Shown one piece after another: positions 26,593 to 38,897 of a DNA stretch of 64,000 nucleotides (position 1 is the first letter of the stretch; every line of letters starts with the position of its first letter). Under the pieces are notes generated by a model, which was given only the letters and a program-made list of their open reading frames with translations, did no database searches and was not told the DNA's origin. The position numbers and the translations under genes were made by a program. Source of the stretch: Anopheles merus (taxonomy: Eukaryota > Arthropoda > Insecta > Diptera > Culicidae); NCBI RefSeq assembly GCF_017562075.2, contig NC_054081.1, positions 14,076,528 through 14,140,527 of the forward strand, written 5' to 3'.

Positions 26593-29500
26593 TCACTCCG
26601 ACGGTGGTGCGAACACGTTGGAGAAACGGTTCAGCGGTACGATCACGACCTTTATCCTGATCGTGTTCTGCTCCTCGCCGACCATGTACTGGCTGTACTT
26701 TCGCGTACCCATCTGCAGCTCCCCGATCGGTATCAGGTTGTCGATGTTCAGCACGCGATGATCGCTGGAGAAGTATGCCACCCGGACGTGACAGTGGCGC
26801 ACGTACTCTTCGTCGTTCATCATGCCACAGATCAGCACACCGACCTGAGAAAGCAGGGTAGAAGATGAGATAGAATGGGGCACGAGTTAGATTTTCTCGC
26901 TTATAAGATAGAGATTCGGTTTAGCAACAACGTTCATGAAATGTAAAAGGAGATCCCTTGTAGATTGTACAAATAAATATTCACATACAGTGGACCCCTG
27001 ATAGCAAGTACCACTTATAACGAGCAAATCAAAATGTTCAACAAATAGCGCTCTCAACAAAATTATTCGTATTCGGGATACATTGTTTGACCATTTCTTT
27101 GACTTTGATTATCGCTCAGGCAAACCAAAGCTTCGCTACCAAGCATCGTTTGATCAACCGTACCGGTGAACTCGTTCGTCAAAAAACATTCGTCGCTCAT
27201 GAGTGAACAGGGTTGTACTGGCAGGTTGGGCAGTACAAAACCTAGACGGTTTTCTAATTTATGATCTAGAGGGCAGTGATATGAGTGAAAATGAGCGTCA
27301 CGGCGATCGTTCCCGGGTACGAACGAGTTCACCGGTGGTTTCTAGCTCGTTTTTCTACTTGCTCTTGAAGACGACAGATCCATTGCCCATTGCTGGTAGT
27401 TGGAGGAGTTTCGAACATGTAATGTGCTGTAGATTTGTTGCCAATAACATTATTAAATTCATTAATTTGACCGCAAAAACTTTTACTAATTTAATACTTA
27501 CTAATACTAATATTTTAACTAACTAATTTGGCCCGAAAACAAATTTTTGAGCAATATTGGAGAACAGGCCTAAACAATCGTCCACTTTTCCGATAGTCTG
27601 TTTTCTGAGTCGGTTTTTAAAGCAAACGTCATTTTTCAAACATTGCAAGAGGTTTTTTCAACAGCCCAGCTGTCACAAATAATAACAGCTGTTGAAAAAC
27701 ATCTTGTAAGTTTGAAATAATGCTGTTCACATTGAAAACTGAGTCAGAAAACAGTGCAATAACAAAGAAATTTGTATTGTATTACAAGAAAGAATTGTAT
27801 TGTACAAGAAATAATGTTGTATTTGAAGAAAAAAAAACATAGTGAGTTAGGAAAATGTGTTGATACTGATGCCCAGCAGCACTGCCAGTACCGGTACCAA
27901 AGCTTGTGAAAAATAGTGTTACAGAAAACAAAAGTTTTCACAATTTCCAAATGAAAATCCGAAGCTAACGCGATTCTTAATGTATTCTATGCAGCAAATC
28001 AATTGAAAGCTTTGCCTAGACCGTTTTTAACCAGGAAAACCCCAGTTTAGCTAACCGTGAAAGCTTCAAACGGTAGCAAAAAAAAAAAGCTTACCATGTA
28101 TCGGCACTCGGTTCGCATCGCTGACTGGCTGGTGATTCTCAGGCGCACCGTGCGTATGATGCATTCCGGTATTTCCCGGTTGGTGGCCGCACTGTAGATG
28201 CCGATCAGCTGTGCCGGCTTGTACCGCACGCCGAGCGGGAAAAATTCCACATCCCATCCGTTGCTTTCCTCTGCAAGATGAGCACAGAACAGAAGAAGAA
28301 ATAAATAAAATTGTAAAAGTAAACAACAATCGCGCCCACCACCCTCTCTCTCTCTCTCTTACTCACCGTCCACGTCGCTAAAGCTGGTGGGCGTAAAGAA
28401 GACCGACGCGACGCTGGAGTACTTTTCCACCCGGTGAAAGTAGTCGACCGCAATCTCGAGACTCCACAGGTCGCTCGAGTAGAGCCGCGGCGTAAACTGC
28501 AGCTCGCCCATCTCGCTCGCCCGTATCGCGCCGACGATCTCGAGATGGTGCGAGTGGAAGTTCATGCCGTCCGCGACCCGGCCGACGTAGAACTCCTTCA
28601 GCATCCGGACGGACGCGCCGCTCATCAGCACGTTCGCGAGCTGCGGCAGGCTCATCATCGCGAACCGGATGTGCACCAGCACGCCGTGGATCAGCTTGTT
28701 GATGGCGCTCTCCCGGTCCTGCTCGCGCATCTCGCACCGGCCCTCGATCTGCGCGCGCTGGTAGCGGAACCACACCTCCACCAGCTCGTACAGCCGGAAC
28801 TCGCTCCGCACGACCAGATCGTTCTGCTGCAGCAGCCAGTTCATCAGGCCCGGGCTGAGCTGCTCCCACCCCGGGTACGACACGATCCGCTCAAGGTTCC
28901 ACTTCAGGTAGTTTTCCAGCATCGAGATCAGATCCTTCCGTCCCGGGCAGATCTGCAGCGCGTTGTGCAGCCACTCGACGAAGTGGCCCTTCGCCGTCGC
29001 CTTGTTCAGGTGCAGCTTCATGTAGTTGATGCAGATCTGCACGAGATCGTGGATGTTGTACTTGTCCGCGAGCTTCAGTATGTAGACGGCCGTGTCGACC
29101 GAGATCGTCATCTTGCCGACGTACATGTAGCGCAGAAACTGGGGAAACACGCCCTGGCACCGTTCCTCCTCCTGCAGCGTGATGACCGCGTCGCCGAACT
29201 CGCGCCAGGTCGCGTTCATCAGCATCACCTGGAAGACGTCGCTGCTCGCGCACAGGATGATCCGGTGGGCCGGGTAGCGATTTTCGCCCACCACCAGCGT
29301 GACGTCCGACATCAGCCGCTCCGCGTACAGGTTGGCGATCTTGCGCAGCACGCTGTTCGTGTTGTAAAGCTGCACCGAAGAAAACCAAGCAAAAAGGAAT
29401 CAATCACAAACGGATCGTGGATTGGTACAAAGTGAAACAAAAACAAGACATTTCCAAAAACCGATGAAAATCCACCATCCAAGTCGTCGCTGTCATGTCG

Positions 29501-29642
29501 CTCTTTCTACGCAGCGGACGCCATGGCAGGAATTCGAGTTTCAGTGGGAGGGTTGGGGAAAAAGCTTAATTCTTACCGTTTTCAGCCCCATGTCGCTACA
29601 GTCCGGCTGGAAGACACGGTCCGATTCCAATTCTGCTTGCAT
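26593..29642 (-). CDS. BTB-BACK domain protein, BTBD17-like
   Basis: The gene has four coding exons: 29642-29577, 29369-28367, 28270-28095 and 26844-26593 (stop TGA). Phases 0, 1 and 0 match GT/AG junctions throughout, and the product is 498 residues. A short acidic N-terminus is followed by a BTB/POZ domain (about 43-140) containing SDVTLVVGENRYPAHRIIL. A BACK domain (about 150-260) comes next. The C-terminal half (about 270-498) is beta-rich, as in BTBD17 and related proteins. BTB domains mediate dimerisation and often recruit Cullin-3, but no substrate can be inferred here. The start is in the first exon, whose end joins in phase to the conserved LYNTNSVLRKIANLYAERLM. An in-exon Met just before that block belongs to the intron-exon junction read-through and is less likely. 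The last intron (26845-28094) has collected transposon debris. Drosophila Tango10 may be the counterpart; this is from memory and unverified. Confidence 0.88.
26991..27060. mobile_element. Mariner-type terminal end, solitary
   Basis: TA/CAGTGGACCCCTGATA occurs in the last intron of the BTB gene and resembles the ends of mariner-derived MITEs. No partner end was found nearby, so it is probably a relic. Confidence 0.4.
27157..27345. repeat. Inverted repeat, probable small MITE
   Basis: ACCGGTGAACTCGTTCGT at about 27163-27180 and its complement at about 27318-27335 face each other, with further imperfect pairing inward (TCGCTCAT with ATGAGCG). It is intronic and has no ORF. The exact ends were not resolved. 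Confidence 0.5.
27598..27754. mobile_element. 157-bp palindromic MITE in a BTB gene intron
   Basis: Left end CTGTTTTCTGAGTCGG and the complement of the right end, CTGTTTTCTGACTCAG, are inverted. The centre contains facing copies of CAGCTGTTGAAAAACATCTT-like sequence, which also occurs in the elements at 11506-12653 and 48866-49200. Confidence 0.65.
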
Positions 29643-31164
29643 CTTTGCGCGTACCGTACTACTCGTTTCGGCTACTGTTGGTTGTTGGGTTGATGTAGAC
29701 GGAAAAATGGCGGACTGATCAGCTCATGTCAGTCGGGTGTCCGTATCCGCGACGAAACGCATTCCCCGCCAGCCGAAAGCGGACCGTGTTGGGCGGGGAC
29801 CGCCTCCCGTCCGTGTCAAGTGGTGGTGTGTGCTCCGTTCGCTGTTGCGTGCTGGAGCTGTGCTGCTGTTTTTCTCCCGCACGGGCGCAGAATGCAATCG
29901 TCCTGCTGAACGGTTTCGGTTCCCCCACGGAAACTGTTTACGCGCAAAAGAAAACTGACGCGCTACTATTGGGCTTAACTTGCCCAAATTTACTGCCAGC
30001 GAGCGAGCAGTGGGATAAAATTGAGCTTCTTCCGAAATGGTCCCGAGGAGACCGAGGGCGAGCGAAGCAAAATGCACCACCAACAATAGCAGCCAATACA
30101 CCTTGAACGCTTTTGTGCTGGTTGACACTTCTGCTGAACAAGGTTCGCACAAGGGCGGGTAAGCGCTGTGCTCCGTGCACACCGCAAGGTGTCTACATGC
30201 ATAACAGTGGAACGCACAAAACAGCTGTACACAACCTGTACATAGGCAGAGACGGGGGAGCGGGATGGCATTTGTTTACGTTTTGTGGCACAAAGCAAAA
30301 TAGCCCCCATGTGTGTACGCAGTTCGATAGTTATTTTTTTATACTGTGGATTTCAGGTTTAGAAACATGGCGAAAGTACAAATTCAAAGCTTAATTAATC
30401 AAATCATTCAAACAATGCACGAGAATTGTCCATAAACATCGCGCCGCAACGGCTACATGCGAAAGGAACAGATTAGTGCCATCTTCGCGGCAGCCATATT
30501 GGGGATTAAAAAAAGCGGTAAAATTTAAATGTTACCGTTCAAATAGACATAGCACGACAAAAAAGTAGCGCACTTTTGCAAACAGTGATACTTGTCTCGC
30601 GTGACATTTTTGGTTCATCCGAAACAATCGAATTATTCAATATGTTTACGGGCCAGTTAAATGCAAAAAAAAAAAATTGAACACATTTTTACTTATCGTT
30701 CAAAAAGACATAGAGCGTCAACGTCTCGTGCGATAAAGAAGTAGCTCAATTTGGCTGTTTTTCGATGCAAAATTTCACTCCACGTAGATCATAGTAGCTC
30801 ATTTTACCCAGTCAACCTACTCGTTCTATTCTAAATCATAAAAATTTAAGCTTAAATTTGTTCATATTTATGTTCTTGAGTTTGACATTATCCTGGCTCG
30901 TAAACAAACTGGGTAATTTGATTGTTTCGTATGAAGCAGAAATATCACGCGAAACAAATAGCTCTGTTTGTAAAATTGGGTTACTTTTTTGTCACGCGCG
31001 ACGTTGTCGCTCTATGTCTAATTGAACGATTCAGTTGTGTGTGATACATACAGACCAAAAACAGCCGCAAAATACCGCGTATCTCGAATTTCCTTGTAGG
31101 TTGAATTTCAAGGTTTCCGATCAAAATTTACCTAAATATCGTGTAATTTTGCTTGGCGTGAGAG
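29643..31164. other. Upstream region of the BTB gene
   Basis: The first few hundred bases should hold its 5' untranslated region and promoter; no distinct core element was recognised. From 30536 to 31028 lies a separate inverted-repeat element. No further gene is supported. Confidence 0.4.
30536..31028. mobile_element. Inverted-repeat element, CGTTCAAATAGACATAG family
   Basis: The left end CGTTCAAATAGACATAG and the complement of the right end, CGTTCAATTAGACATAGAGC, match and continue into the ACGACAAAAAAGTAGC region. An extra internal copy of the end starts near 30697. A related element lies at 61850-62113. No ORF and no clear TSD. Confidence 0.65.
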
Positions 31165-31280
31165 CCCAAGCGCCACAGATTAAGCTTAAACGATTGGAAA
31201 ATCGAATATCTATAGAAAAAAACGAAAGCTCCATAGCTTCATTGGTTTGCTCAATAGATGACGTATTACAACTCATCATT

Positions 31281-32690
31281 CCCAAGCGCCACAGATTAAG
31301 CTTAAACGACTGGAAAATTGAATATCCATATAAAAAAATGAAAGCTCCACAGCTTCATTGGTTTGATCAATAGATGGCGTCCCTACCAGCATTAAACGGC
31401 TTTGAAGGCATTCAGAAGGCATTTAAGGCCTTAGTCGCCTTAGAAGGCGAATAAAGATTTCAACCGAAACTTTCACGGCTGTAACGGGTTCTCTTCGAAA
31501 TCTTTCAACTTTTTGATTCAAGGAGAACAGATAGCTTGCCGCCATCTTAGCTTGTTTATATACTGAATTTGCACCTAAACCAATGTAACTGCCAAATAGA
31601 GCAGTGACAACGCTTTTGGTTCCGAACCGAGAAAGCGTGTGTTCAAATCCAGATTTTTATGATCTTTTTTCTGCGTTTATTTCTTTTTAAATTAATTTTT
31701 CTTACTATAATTACTTTAAACAAAATTTATGTGAAGCGAAATTAAAATAATACCTTTTAAAAAAACATAATAATTACACTTTGTTCACCGTTCATTATCA
31801 GGATGGGAGAAATATGTATCTCATTTTTCCTTTTATTTTAGTTATCGAAATGAGTTTGATATATTATCACCTTTCAATGAGTTGGTCTTTAACAACCGAA
31901 TAATGTAGACCATCTTTAATAAAGTGAAATAGCTCAGAGCTTAACGCAAGAGAACATAACATGTAAATCGTGCTATCGAATCTCACGCTCATATCTGGGA
32001 ACACTACAACAGTGCAGTGCTGAAGACACTTGTAAGGTTTTCTTTTGACAGTTGCAATTTCAAATTTCAAATTAAAAGCGAAATTTTTCATTGACATATT
32101 TCAAAGGCATTTAATTACTGCTAAATGCACTGCTGATCGCCTTCAATTCGCCGGCGATTACAAGGCGATTAGAAGGCATTTAACGGAAATTTGCGGGTAG
32201 GGGTATTACAACTCATCATTATATTGCTATCCTGTTCTTGCAATGTGTTTCGACAAGTTTCATCTTATCATGACCTATATAGCCTTATAACTTTCTGAGC
32301 AAAAACTATGTGAATGGTCGTGTGGTCAGATACGTGGGTATCAACACCAACGACTATAACTCAATTCTCACTTGCTTCAGTGCTGGTGGTTTCCGTTGGA
32401 GTTTAGTATTTAAACAATCGTATCGCCGTTCTAGTTCTAGCGATGCATAACTTCAATGCGAAACCATACAACAGTACAGAGGAAATGAGAAAGCTCTCCT
32501 CCAAGCGATGAAGCTCAACTGGTTGGGGTATCCCACCAACAGAGAGCGCCACCAGCTTTTTTGCTATTTTTAGAATGAATGAGTCGTTTGCCGTCTGCTA
32601 AACGAAGTCTTTCTATATTCCGTTTAGGTAGAGAACTAGAGTCGTTTAGAAGCCGTTTAGTGGTCGTTTAGTGGATTTGTGGCACTTGGG
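31281..32690 (+). mobile_element. Nested CCCAAG-family MITE, itself interrupted
   Basis: It is inserted into the 31165 copy with TT duplicated on both sides (31279-31280 and 32691-32692). It is interrupted by the 822-bp element at 31381-32202. Removing that insert leaves a near full-length unit. Confidence 0.85.
31381..32202. mobile_element. 822-bp CCCTACC-ended element
   Basis: It begins CCCTACCAGCATTAAACGG, and the complement of its end is CCCTACCCGCAAATTTCCG. Comparison with uninterrupted copies of the host MITE (GGCGTATTAC) shows the boundaries and a GT duplication at 31379-31380 and 32203-32204. AAGGCATTTAA motifs recur near both ends. No ORF is present. Confidence 0.85.
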
Positions 32691-33202
32691 TTATATTGCT
32701 GTCCTTTTCTCGCAATGTGTTTCGACAAATTTCATCTTATCACCTATATACACTTTTAACTTTCTTAGCAAAAATCTATATGAATGATCGTGTGGTCAGA
32801 TACGTGGGTATCAACACCAACGAACATTACTCAAATCTCACTTGCTTCAGTGCTGGTGGTTTACATTGGAGTTTAGTATTTAAACAATCGTATCGTCTTT
32901 CTAGCTCAAGCGATACATAACTTCCATGCGAAACCATACAACAGTACAGAGAAAATAAGAAAGCTCTCCTCCAAGCGACGAAGCTCCACTGATTGGGTAT
33001 CCCATCAACAGATGGCGCCACCAGATTATTGATATTTTTTGAATGCATGAACCGTTTGCCCGTTTAGAACCCGTTTAGTGGTCGTTTAGTAGATTTGCGG
33101 CACTTGGGTAATCAGCTGCAAGGTTCCAAAGAGTACCAAGTGCTTGTTAAAAAGCGCCATACTTTCACATAGTATCTCTTAATCATCCATGAAGTACGGT
33201 AT

Positions 33203-33935
33203 CCCAAGCGCCACAGATTAAGCTTAAACGACTGGAAAATTGAATATCCATAGGAAAAAAATGAAAGCTTCACAGCTTCATTGGTTTGATCAATAGATGG
33301 CGTATTACAACTCATCATTATATTGCTATCCTTTTCTTGCAATGTGTTCCCAAGCGCCACAGATTAAGCTTAAACGACTGGAAAATTGAATATCCATAGG
33401 AAAAAAATGAAAGCTTCACAGCTTCATTGGTTTGATCAATAGATGGCGTATTACAACTCATCATTATATTGCTATCCTTTTCTTGCAATGTGTTTCGACA
33501 AGTTTCATCTTATAATGACCTATATAGCCTTCTAACTTTCTGAGCAAAAATCTATATGAATGGTCGTGTGGTCAGATACGTGGGTATCAACACCAACGAC
33601 CATTACCCAAATCTCACTTGCTTCAGTACTGGTGGTTTCCGTTGGAGTTTAGTATTTAAACAATCGTATCGCCGTTCTAGTTCTAGCGATGCATAACTTC
33701 AATGCGAAACCATACAACAGTACAGAGGAAATGAGAAAGCTCTCCTCCAAGCGAGGAAGCTCCACAGGTTGGGTATCCCACAAACAGATGGCGCCACCAG
33801 CTTTTTTGCTATTTTTAGAATGCATGAGTCGTTTGCCGTCTGCTAAACGAAGTCTTTCTATATTCCGTTTAGGTAGAGAATTTGAGGCGTTTAGAAGCCG
33901 TTTAGTGGTCGTTTAGTGGATTTGTGGCACTTGGG
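33203..33935 (+). mobile_element. CCCAAG-family MITE with a nested, partly collapsed copy
   Basis: Flanked by AT at 33201-33202 and 33936-33937. A second left end begins at 33349, but only one right half remains. This is what recombination between the outer and inner right halves would leave. Confidence 0.8.
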
Positions 33936-34471
33936 ATCGCAACGATGGCTATTTGGGTTCTGAGGCTAAAAAAAAATCGGACCGGAATTTCGTGGTCGCA
34001 GAGCCTGCTGAATGGAAAAGATGTCAGTTGATAGTTTGTATATGGATTTAAAAAAAAACATGCTATCCCAAGTGCCACAAATCCACTAAACGACCACTAA
34101 ACGGCTTCTAAACGACTCAAGTTCTCTACCTAAACGGAATATAGAAAGACTTCGTTTAGCAGACGGCAAACGACTCATTCATTCTAAAAATAGCAAAAAA
34201 GCTGGTGGCGCTCTCTGTTGGTGGGATACCCCAACCAGTTGAGCTTCATCGCTTGGAGGAGAGCTTTCTCATTTCCTCTGTACTGTTGTATGGTTTCGCA
34301 TTGAAGTTATGCATCGCTAGAACTAGAACGGCGATACGATTGTTTAAATACTAAACTCCAACGGAAACCACCAGCACTGAAGCAAGTGAGATTTGAGTAA
34401 TGATTGTTGGTGTTGATACCCACGTATCTGACCACACGACCATTCATATAGATTTTTGCTCAGAAAGTTAT

Positions 34472-35646
34472 CCCAAGCGCCACAGATTAAGCTTAAACGA
34501 CTGGAAAATTGAATATCCATAGAAAAAAAATGAAAGCTCCACAGCTTCATTGGTTTGATCAATAGATGGCGTATTACCCCAAGCGCCACAGATTAAGCTT
34601 AAACGACTGGAAAATTGAATATCCATAGGAAAAAAATGAAAGCTTCACAGCTTCATTGGTTTGATCAATAGATGGCGTATTACAACTCATCATTATATTG
34701 CTATCCTTTTCTTGCAATGTGTTTCGACAAGTTTCATCTTATAATGACCTATATAGCCTTCTAACTTTCCAAGCAAAAATCTATATGAATGGTCGTGTGG
34801 TCAGATACGTGGGTATCAACACCAACGACCATTACTCAAATCTTACTTGCTTCAGTACTGGTGGTTTCCGTTGGAGTTTAGTATTTAAACAATCGTATCG
34901 CCGTTCTAGTTCTAGCGATGCATAACTTCAATGCGAAACCATACAACAGTACAGAGGAAATGAGAAAGCTCTCCTCCAAGCGAGGAAGCTCCACGGTTGG
35001 GTATCCCACAAACAGATGGCACCACCAGCTTTTTGCTATTTTTAGAATGCATGAGTCGTTTGCCGTCTGCTAAACGAAGTCTTTCTATATTCCGTTTAGG
35101 TAGAGAATTTGAGTCGTTTAGAAGCCGTTTAGTGGTCGTTTAGTGGATTTGTGGCACTTGGGACAACTCATCATTATATTGCTATCCTTTTCTTGCAATG
35201 TGTTTCGACAAGTTGCATTTTATTATGACCTATATAGCCTTCTAACTTTCTGAGCAAAAATCTATATAAATGGTCGTGTGGTTAGATACGTGGGTATCAA
35301 CACCAATGACCATTGCTCAAATCTCACTTGCTTCAGTGCTGGTGGTTTCCGTTGGAGTTTAGTATTTAAACAATCGTATCGCCGTTCTAGTTCTAGCGAT
35401 GCATAACTTCAATGCGAAACCATACAACAGTACAGAGGAAATGAGAAAGCTCTCCTCCAAGCGATGAAGCTCAACTGGTTGGGGTATCCCACCAACAGAT
35501 AGCGCCACCAGCTTTTTTGCTATTTTTAGAATGCATGAGTCGTTTGGCGTCTGCTAAACGAAGTCTTTCTATATTCCGTTTAGGTAGAGAACTTGAGTCG
35601 TTTAGAAGCCGTTTAGTGGTCGTTTAGTGGATTTGTGGCACTTGGG
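34472..35646 (+). mobile_element. CCCAAG-family MITE, second nesting level
   Basis: Inserted into the inverted copy with AT duplicated (34470-34471 and 35647-35648). Split by the third-level copy at 34578-35162. Confidence 0.87.
34578..35162 (+). mobile_element. Full-length 585-bp CCCAAG-family MITE, third nesting level
   Basis: This uninterrupted copy defines the family: ends CCCAAGCGCCACAG and TTTGTGGCACTTGGG, with AC duplicated (34576-34577 and 35163-35164). Its right subterminal part repeats CGTTTAG several times. It has no transposase ORF; frames in it are short and differ between copies. Confidence 0.9.
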
Positions 35647-35833
35647 ATAAGGCTATATAGGTCATGATAAGATGAAACTTGTCGAAACACATTGCAAGAA
35701 AAGGATAGCAATATAATGATGAGTTGTAATACGCCATCTATTGATCAAACCAATGAAGCTGTGAAGCTTTCATTTTTTTTCTATGGATATTCAATTTTCC
35801 AGTCGTTTAAGCTTAATCTGTGGCGCTTGGGAT

Positions 35834-38800
35834 GATTCAGTCGTAATCTTAAAAGTTTTAATTCTTGGCCTAGAATTGGTTCAGATCCTATTGTCATACT
35901 AATACTGACTAGAATAATTTAAAAAAATCATTTTTCTAATATTAATCCAAAAACATCTAGGATGCTAGGGGCAGTGTAGTTTGTGACTCATGATCCAATC
36001 ATCTTCGAGAAACTAGTGCAGAACCATTTTGGATTCCGTCTAAAATAACGAACCCGTACTGGTTCTAGAATTGGCCTGGAATCTTTTATAATTGGAAGCT
36101 GATTTTGAACCTTTCTCGGACCTTACACAGAACATATCCAAATTCTTGCCTCTGATCTCGACAGAATCTACTGGCAGAAATGTTATTAAATCTCTCTCAA
36201 TACCGAAACAAATCTTGAGCCTGTTCCGCTTGTGGAACTGGTTCCGGTCCAGTGTCCGTCCTGGAACTGGTCTCGCACCCAGTCGTTTCCTTTAGCCGGC
36301 CCGTGCACATCACCAGTAGCAGGAATTGGCACTCAGACACCACCCAACGAACAACATCGACATGCTTTCTCATTCTACCCAATAGATCAGTAAACCTGAG
36401 AGAGCGAGAAAGCATGTTAGTTTTGTCGCTTGGGTAAAGTGGATAATTCGAAGGTTGCAGTGTGGTGGAAAAGAAGCCTCTCAGCTCAAAATGCTTCAGA
36501 GTGGAAGAAAACCCCTGTGCCGAAGCAATCTCTATACACCTTTCGCACAACCCTCCAGGGCCCGCACTGCCGATCCGTGCCGGATCGATTATCCGGCCCG
36601 CCGCTGTCGCCTTTTGGAGCGAGCACGGATAATCGCGCCGGCACGGTTCCGCACGGCTGGAGAAATATGTGAATTTCGCTTCAGAAGCACCACACACAGC
36701 CAAAGCACACAGCGGTGCAAAAATACAAACTGTTTTCGGTCGCACCGTACTCGCCGTCGCAATTGTTCTGTGGCCTCGTCGCGTGAGATCGTCTGTCCTA
36801 CCGCCGCCACCACCACCACCATCGCCGCCCCCCGCCTTCGGCTGCAGGTGAGTGTTTTGGGCGACGTGGGCGACGTGGAATTGCTACCTTCAACACAGGC
36901 CGCGAGCTGCCTGCGAGGACGCTTCTTCCGCGGGGCTCTCCTTGGAGGCTACACCGAAGGGGCCAGTGTGCGAACATTCAACCGCAAAACCCCCCTAAAC
37001 ACGCCGTGCCGTGAACGCTGTGCTTGTGTTTGTGCACCGTGTCGTCTTCGTGGAGCATCAGGACGCGATCCGCGGTGTGGACCGACTTGTTCGTAGGGGT
37101 GGGGGAAGGCGGGAGGTTTATTTTCGTTCGGTACCTGCTGTTCCAGCGGGTTTGTTGTTCGAGCAGTGCTGGAACGCAGGCTTTCCATTGTCCACTCACC
37201 CGCCATGCCCGGCCCGTGTTTGCCGTGGCCGCCAGTGTTTAGTGTGGTTTAGTTTGCTCTTGACCGTTTGTCCGCTGCAAGTTCGTTTCCATTATTATTT
37301 TTTTTTAGATCGCCGCAGTGCGCTCTAGATGCAGCGGGACAGACGTGGGGGGAAGGGAGAAAGCGTCACGAAAATTTCCCCACACGCGCTGTCTGTGGGG
37401 GGGGGGCGCCGTTGCAGTATTTCTTAACATTTGTGTTGTTGCTCTAATTGCTATGTGGCCAATGTGGCTGTGTGTGTATGTGTGTGTGTGTGTGTGTGTT
37501 TGTGGAAAAAAGTCCCATCGATCCATTTGGTCGTCACGTTTCCGCGCTGGTGCTCTGGTGTGCCGTGCTTGCCTGCCAGACACTGCCACATTTCTCCAGC
37601 ACAACAAAAACGCACACAAACACACACACACAGCTGCACACAAAAACAACAACAAAAGGTTTGGAAAACTGCGATGGAATTTCCATCGTCCAGCGGGTGG
37701 ATTATCTCCACGCGCGCAACATCCCGAACGGTGGAACGAAGCCGTAGAAAAAGGTGTGCATTAGGTGTGTGTGTGTGTATTTTTTTTTCACCTCTGGTGT
37801 GAAAGGTGCTTAAAGGGAAAGGAGAGGGTACTTTTTGTGTGAGTGTTACCCACCCAAACCCTCGCACCATTTGAAATCGTGCCAAAATAGTGCCATTTGG
37901 AGCACGGCAACCAAAAGGAAGCACAAGCATATCCATCTTCTGTGTGGTTGCAAACGTGTGTGTGTGTGTGTGTGTGTGGGTGCAAAATATGAGTCACAAT
38001 TGTGTTTCCACAAAATTAGTGATGTGAAAGTGCATCCAGGTGCAGTTTTGGGTTGCCAAAATGTAGGTCAGGGGCAGTGTGTGCGCCCATTTGTGTGTGT
38101 TTGTTCCTGTTCGTCTTTCGGTCACCATTGAAACGCACCCACGCACAGCTTCAGCTTTCATTGCATTTTGTTGCATCCCAACCAGACCCCCCCCCCACAC
38201 CCCCGGCCCATCCCTCCAAGCATCAAAATGCACAGAAACGGTACGAAGTGCAGCGTGCGGGTGCGTTATGAGTTGCATAACAGCCATCATGTTTGCCCGA
38301 GTGGGCTGGAGAAGAAGAAGAAGAAGAAAAACTAAACACACACACCCACACACACGTTAGTTCCACTCTAACCAACTGCTCCCTTCACCTTGTCGGCCTT
38401 TTTTTGTGCCGTGAGGTGGAGATGGGACGCTGTTTTTTTGTTTGCGAAACTCCTCCCCACCCCCCAGCAAAGAGCGCGTGTGACCTTCGTCGTAGCGGCG
38501 CAATACGCGAGATAATTCAGCATTTCGTTCAACATTCAATCACTCACACACGTGCTTTGTGGACGCGGTCCGCGTGAAGTCATCCATTGAAGCAATTTGT
38601 TTTGTGCAGCGGCGTATCGTGCGATAAAAAAACTGTTTAAACACACACATGTGGATGGTGGTGCATACAAGCTAATGATATTTTTGGACTAGCACCGAAA
38701 ACCAAGCCTCCTAGAACCCCGATTCAATCAACCGGATTAAATTCCAGCGACCCGACGCGCTTCACCCCGATTCTACTATCAGCCGAGCGGCGGAGGAAGG

Positions 38801-38889
38801 AGGGAAGGGGGGCATACACTGAGCCACTTGTGGCACAACACAGCAAACTTGCACGTGACCCGCGCCATATCGGGTAAGCGCTGTACACC
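35834..38889. other. Spacer between MITE nest and repeat-bodied elements
   Basis: From about 36500 to 37300 the sequence is GC-rich and contains a good donor-like site (CTGCAG/GTGAGTG at 36847). An untranslated first exon on the plus strand is therefore possible, but nothing links it to a gene. TG/CA runs lie near 37478-37500, 37958-37978 and 38336-38356. No coding exon is supported. Confidence 0.35.
36343..36435. repeat. Small hairpin MITE with ACATGCTTTCTC arms
   Basis: The sequence runs from CCCAACGAACAACATCG to CGCTTGGGT with facing GACATGCTTTCTC and GAGAAAGCATG. A second copy of the same design lies at about 45688-45777 inside a larger element. Confidence 0.5.
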
Positions 38890-38897
38890 GTTTGTAC

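Larger units (their letters stand above)
31165..33108 (+). mobile_element. CCCAAG-family MITE, interrupted by nested insertions
   Basis: The copy starts CCCAAGCGCCACAG and ends TTGCGGCACTTGGG. It is split at 31281 by a second copy of the same family, which ends at 32690. Its own flanks (AG and TA) do not match, so one side may be rearranged. The intact unit is about 585 bp (see 34578-35162). Confidence 0.8.
34067..35831 (-). mobile_element. CCCAAG-family MITE, inverted, hosting two nested copies
   Basis: The copy is reversed relative to its neighbours, starting CCCAAGTGCCACAAATCC and ending TGTGGCGCTTGGG. It is flanked by AT at 34065-34066 and 35832-35833. It is split at 34472-35646 by another copy. 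Confidence 0.87.
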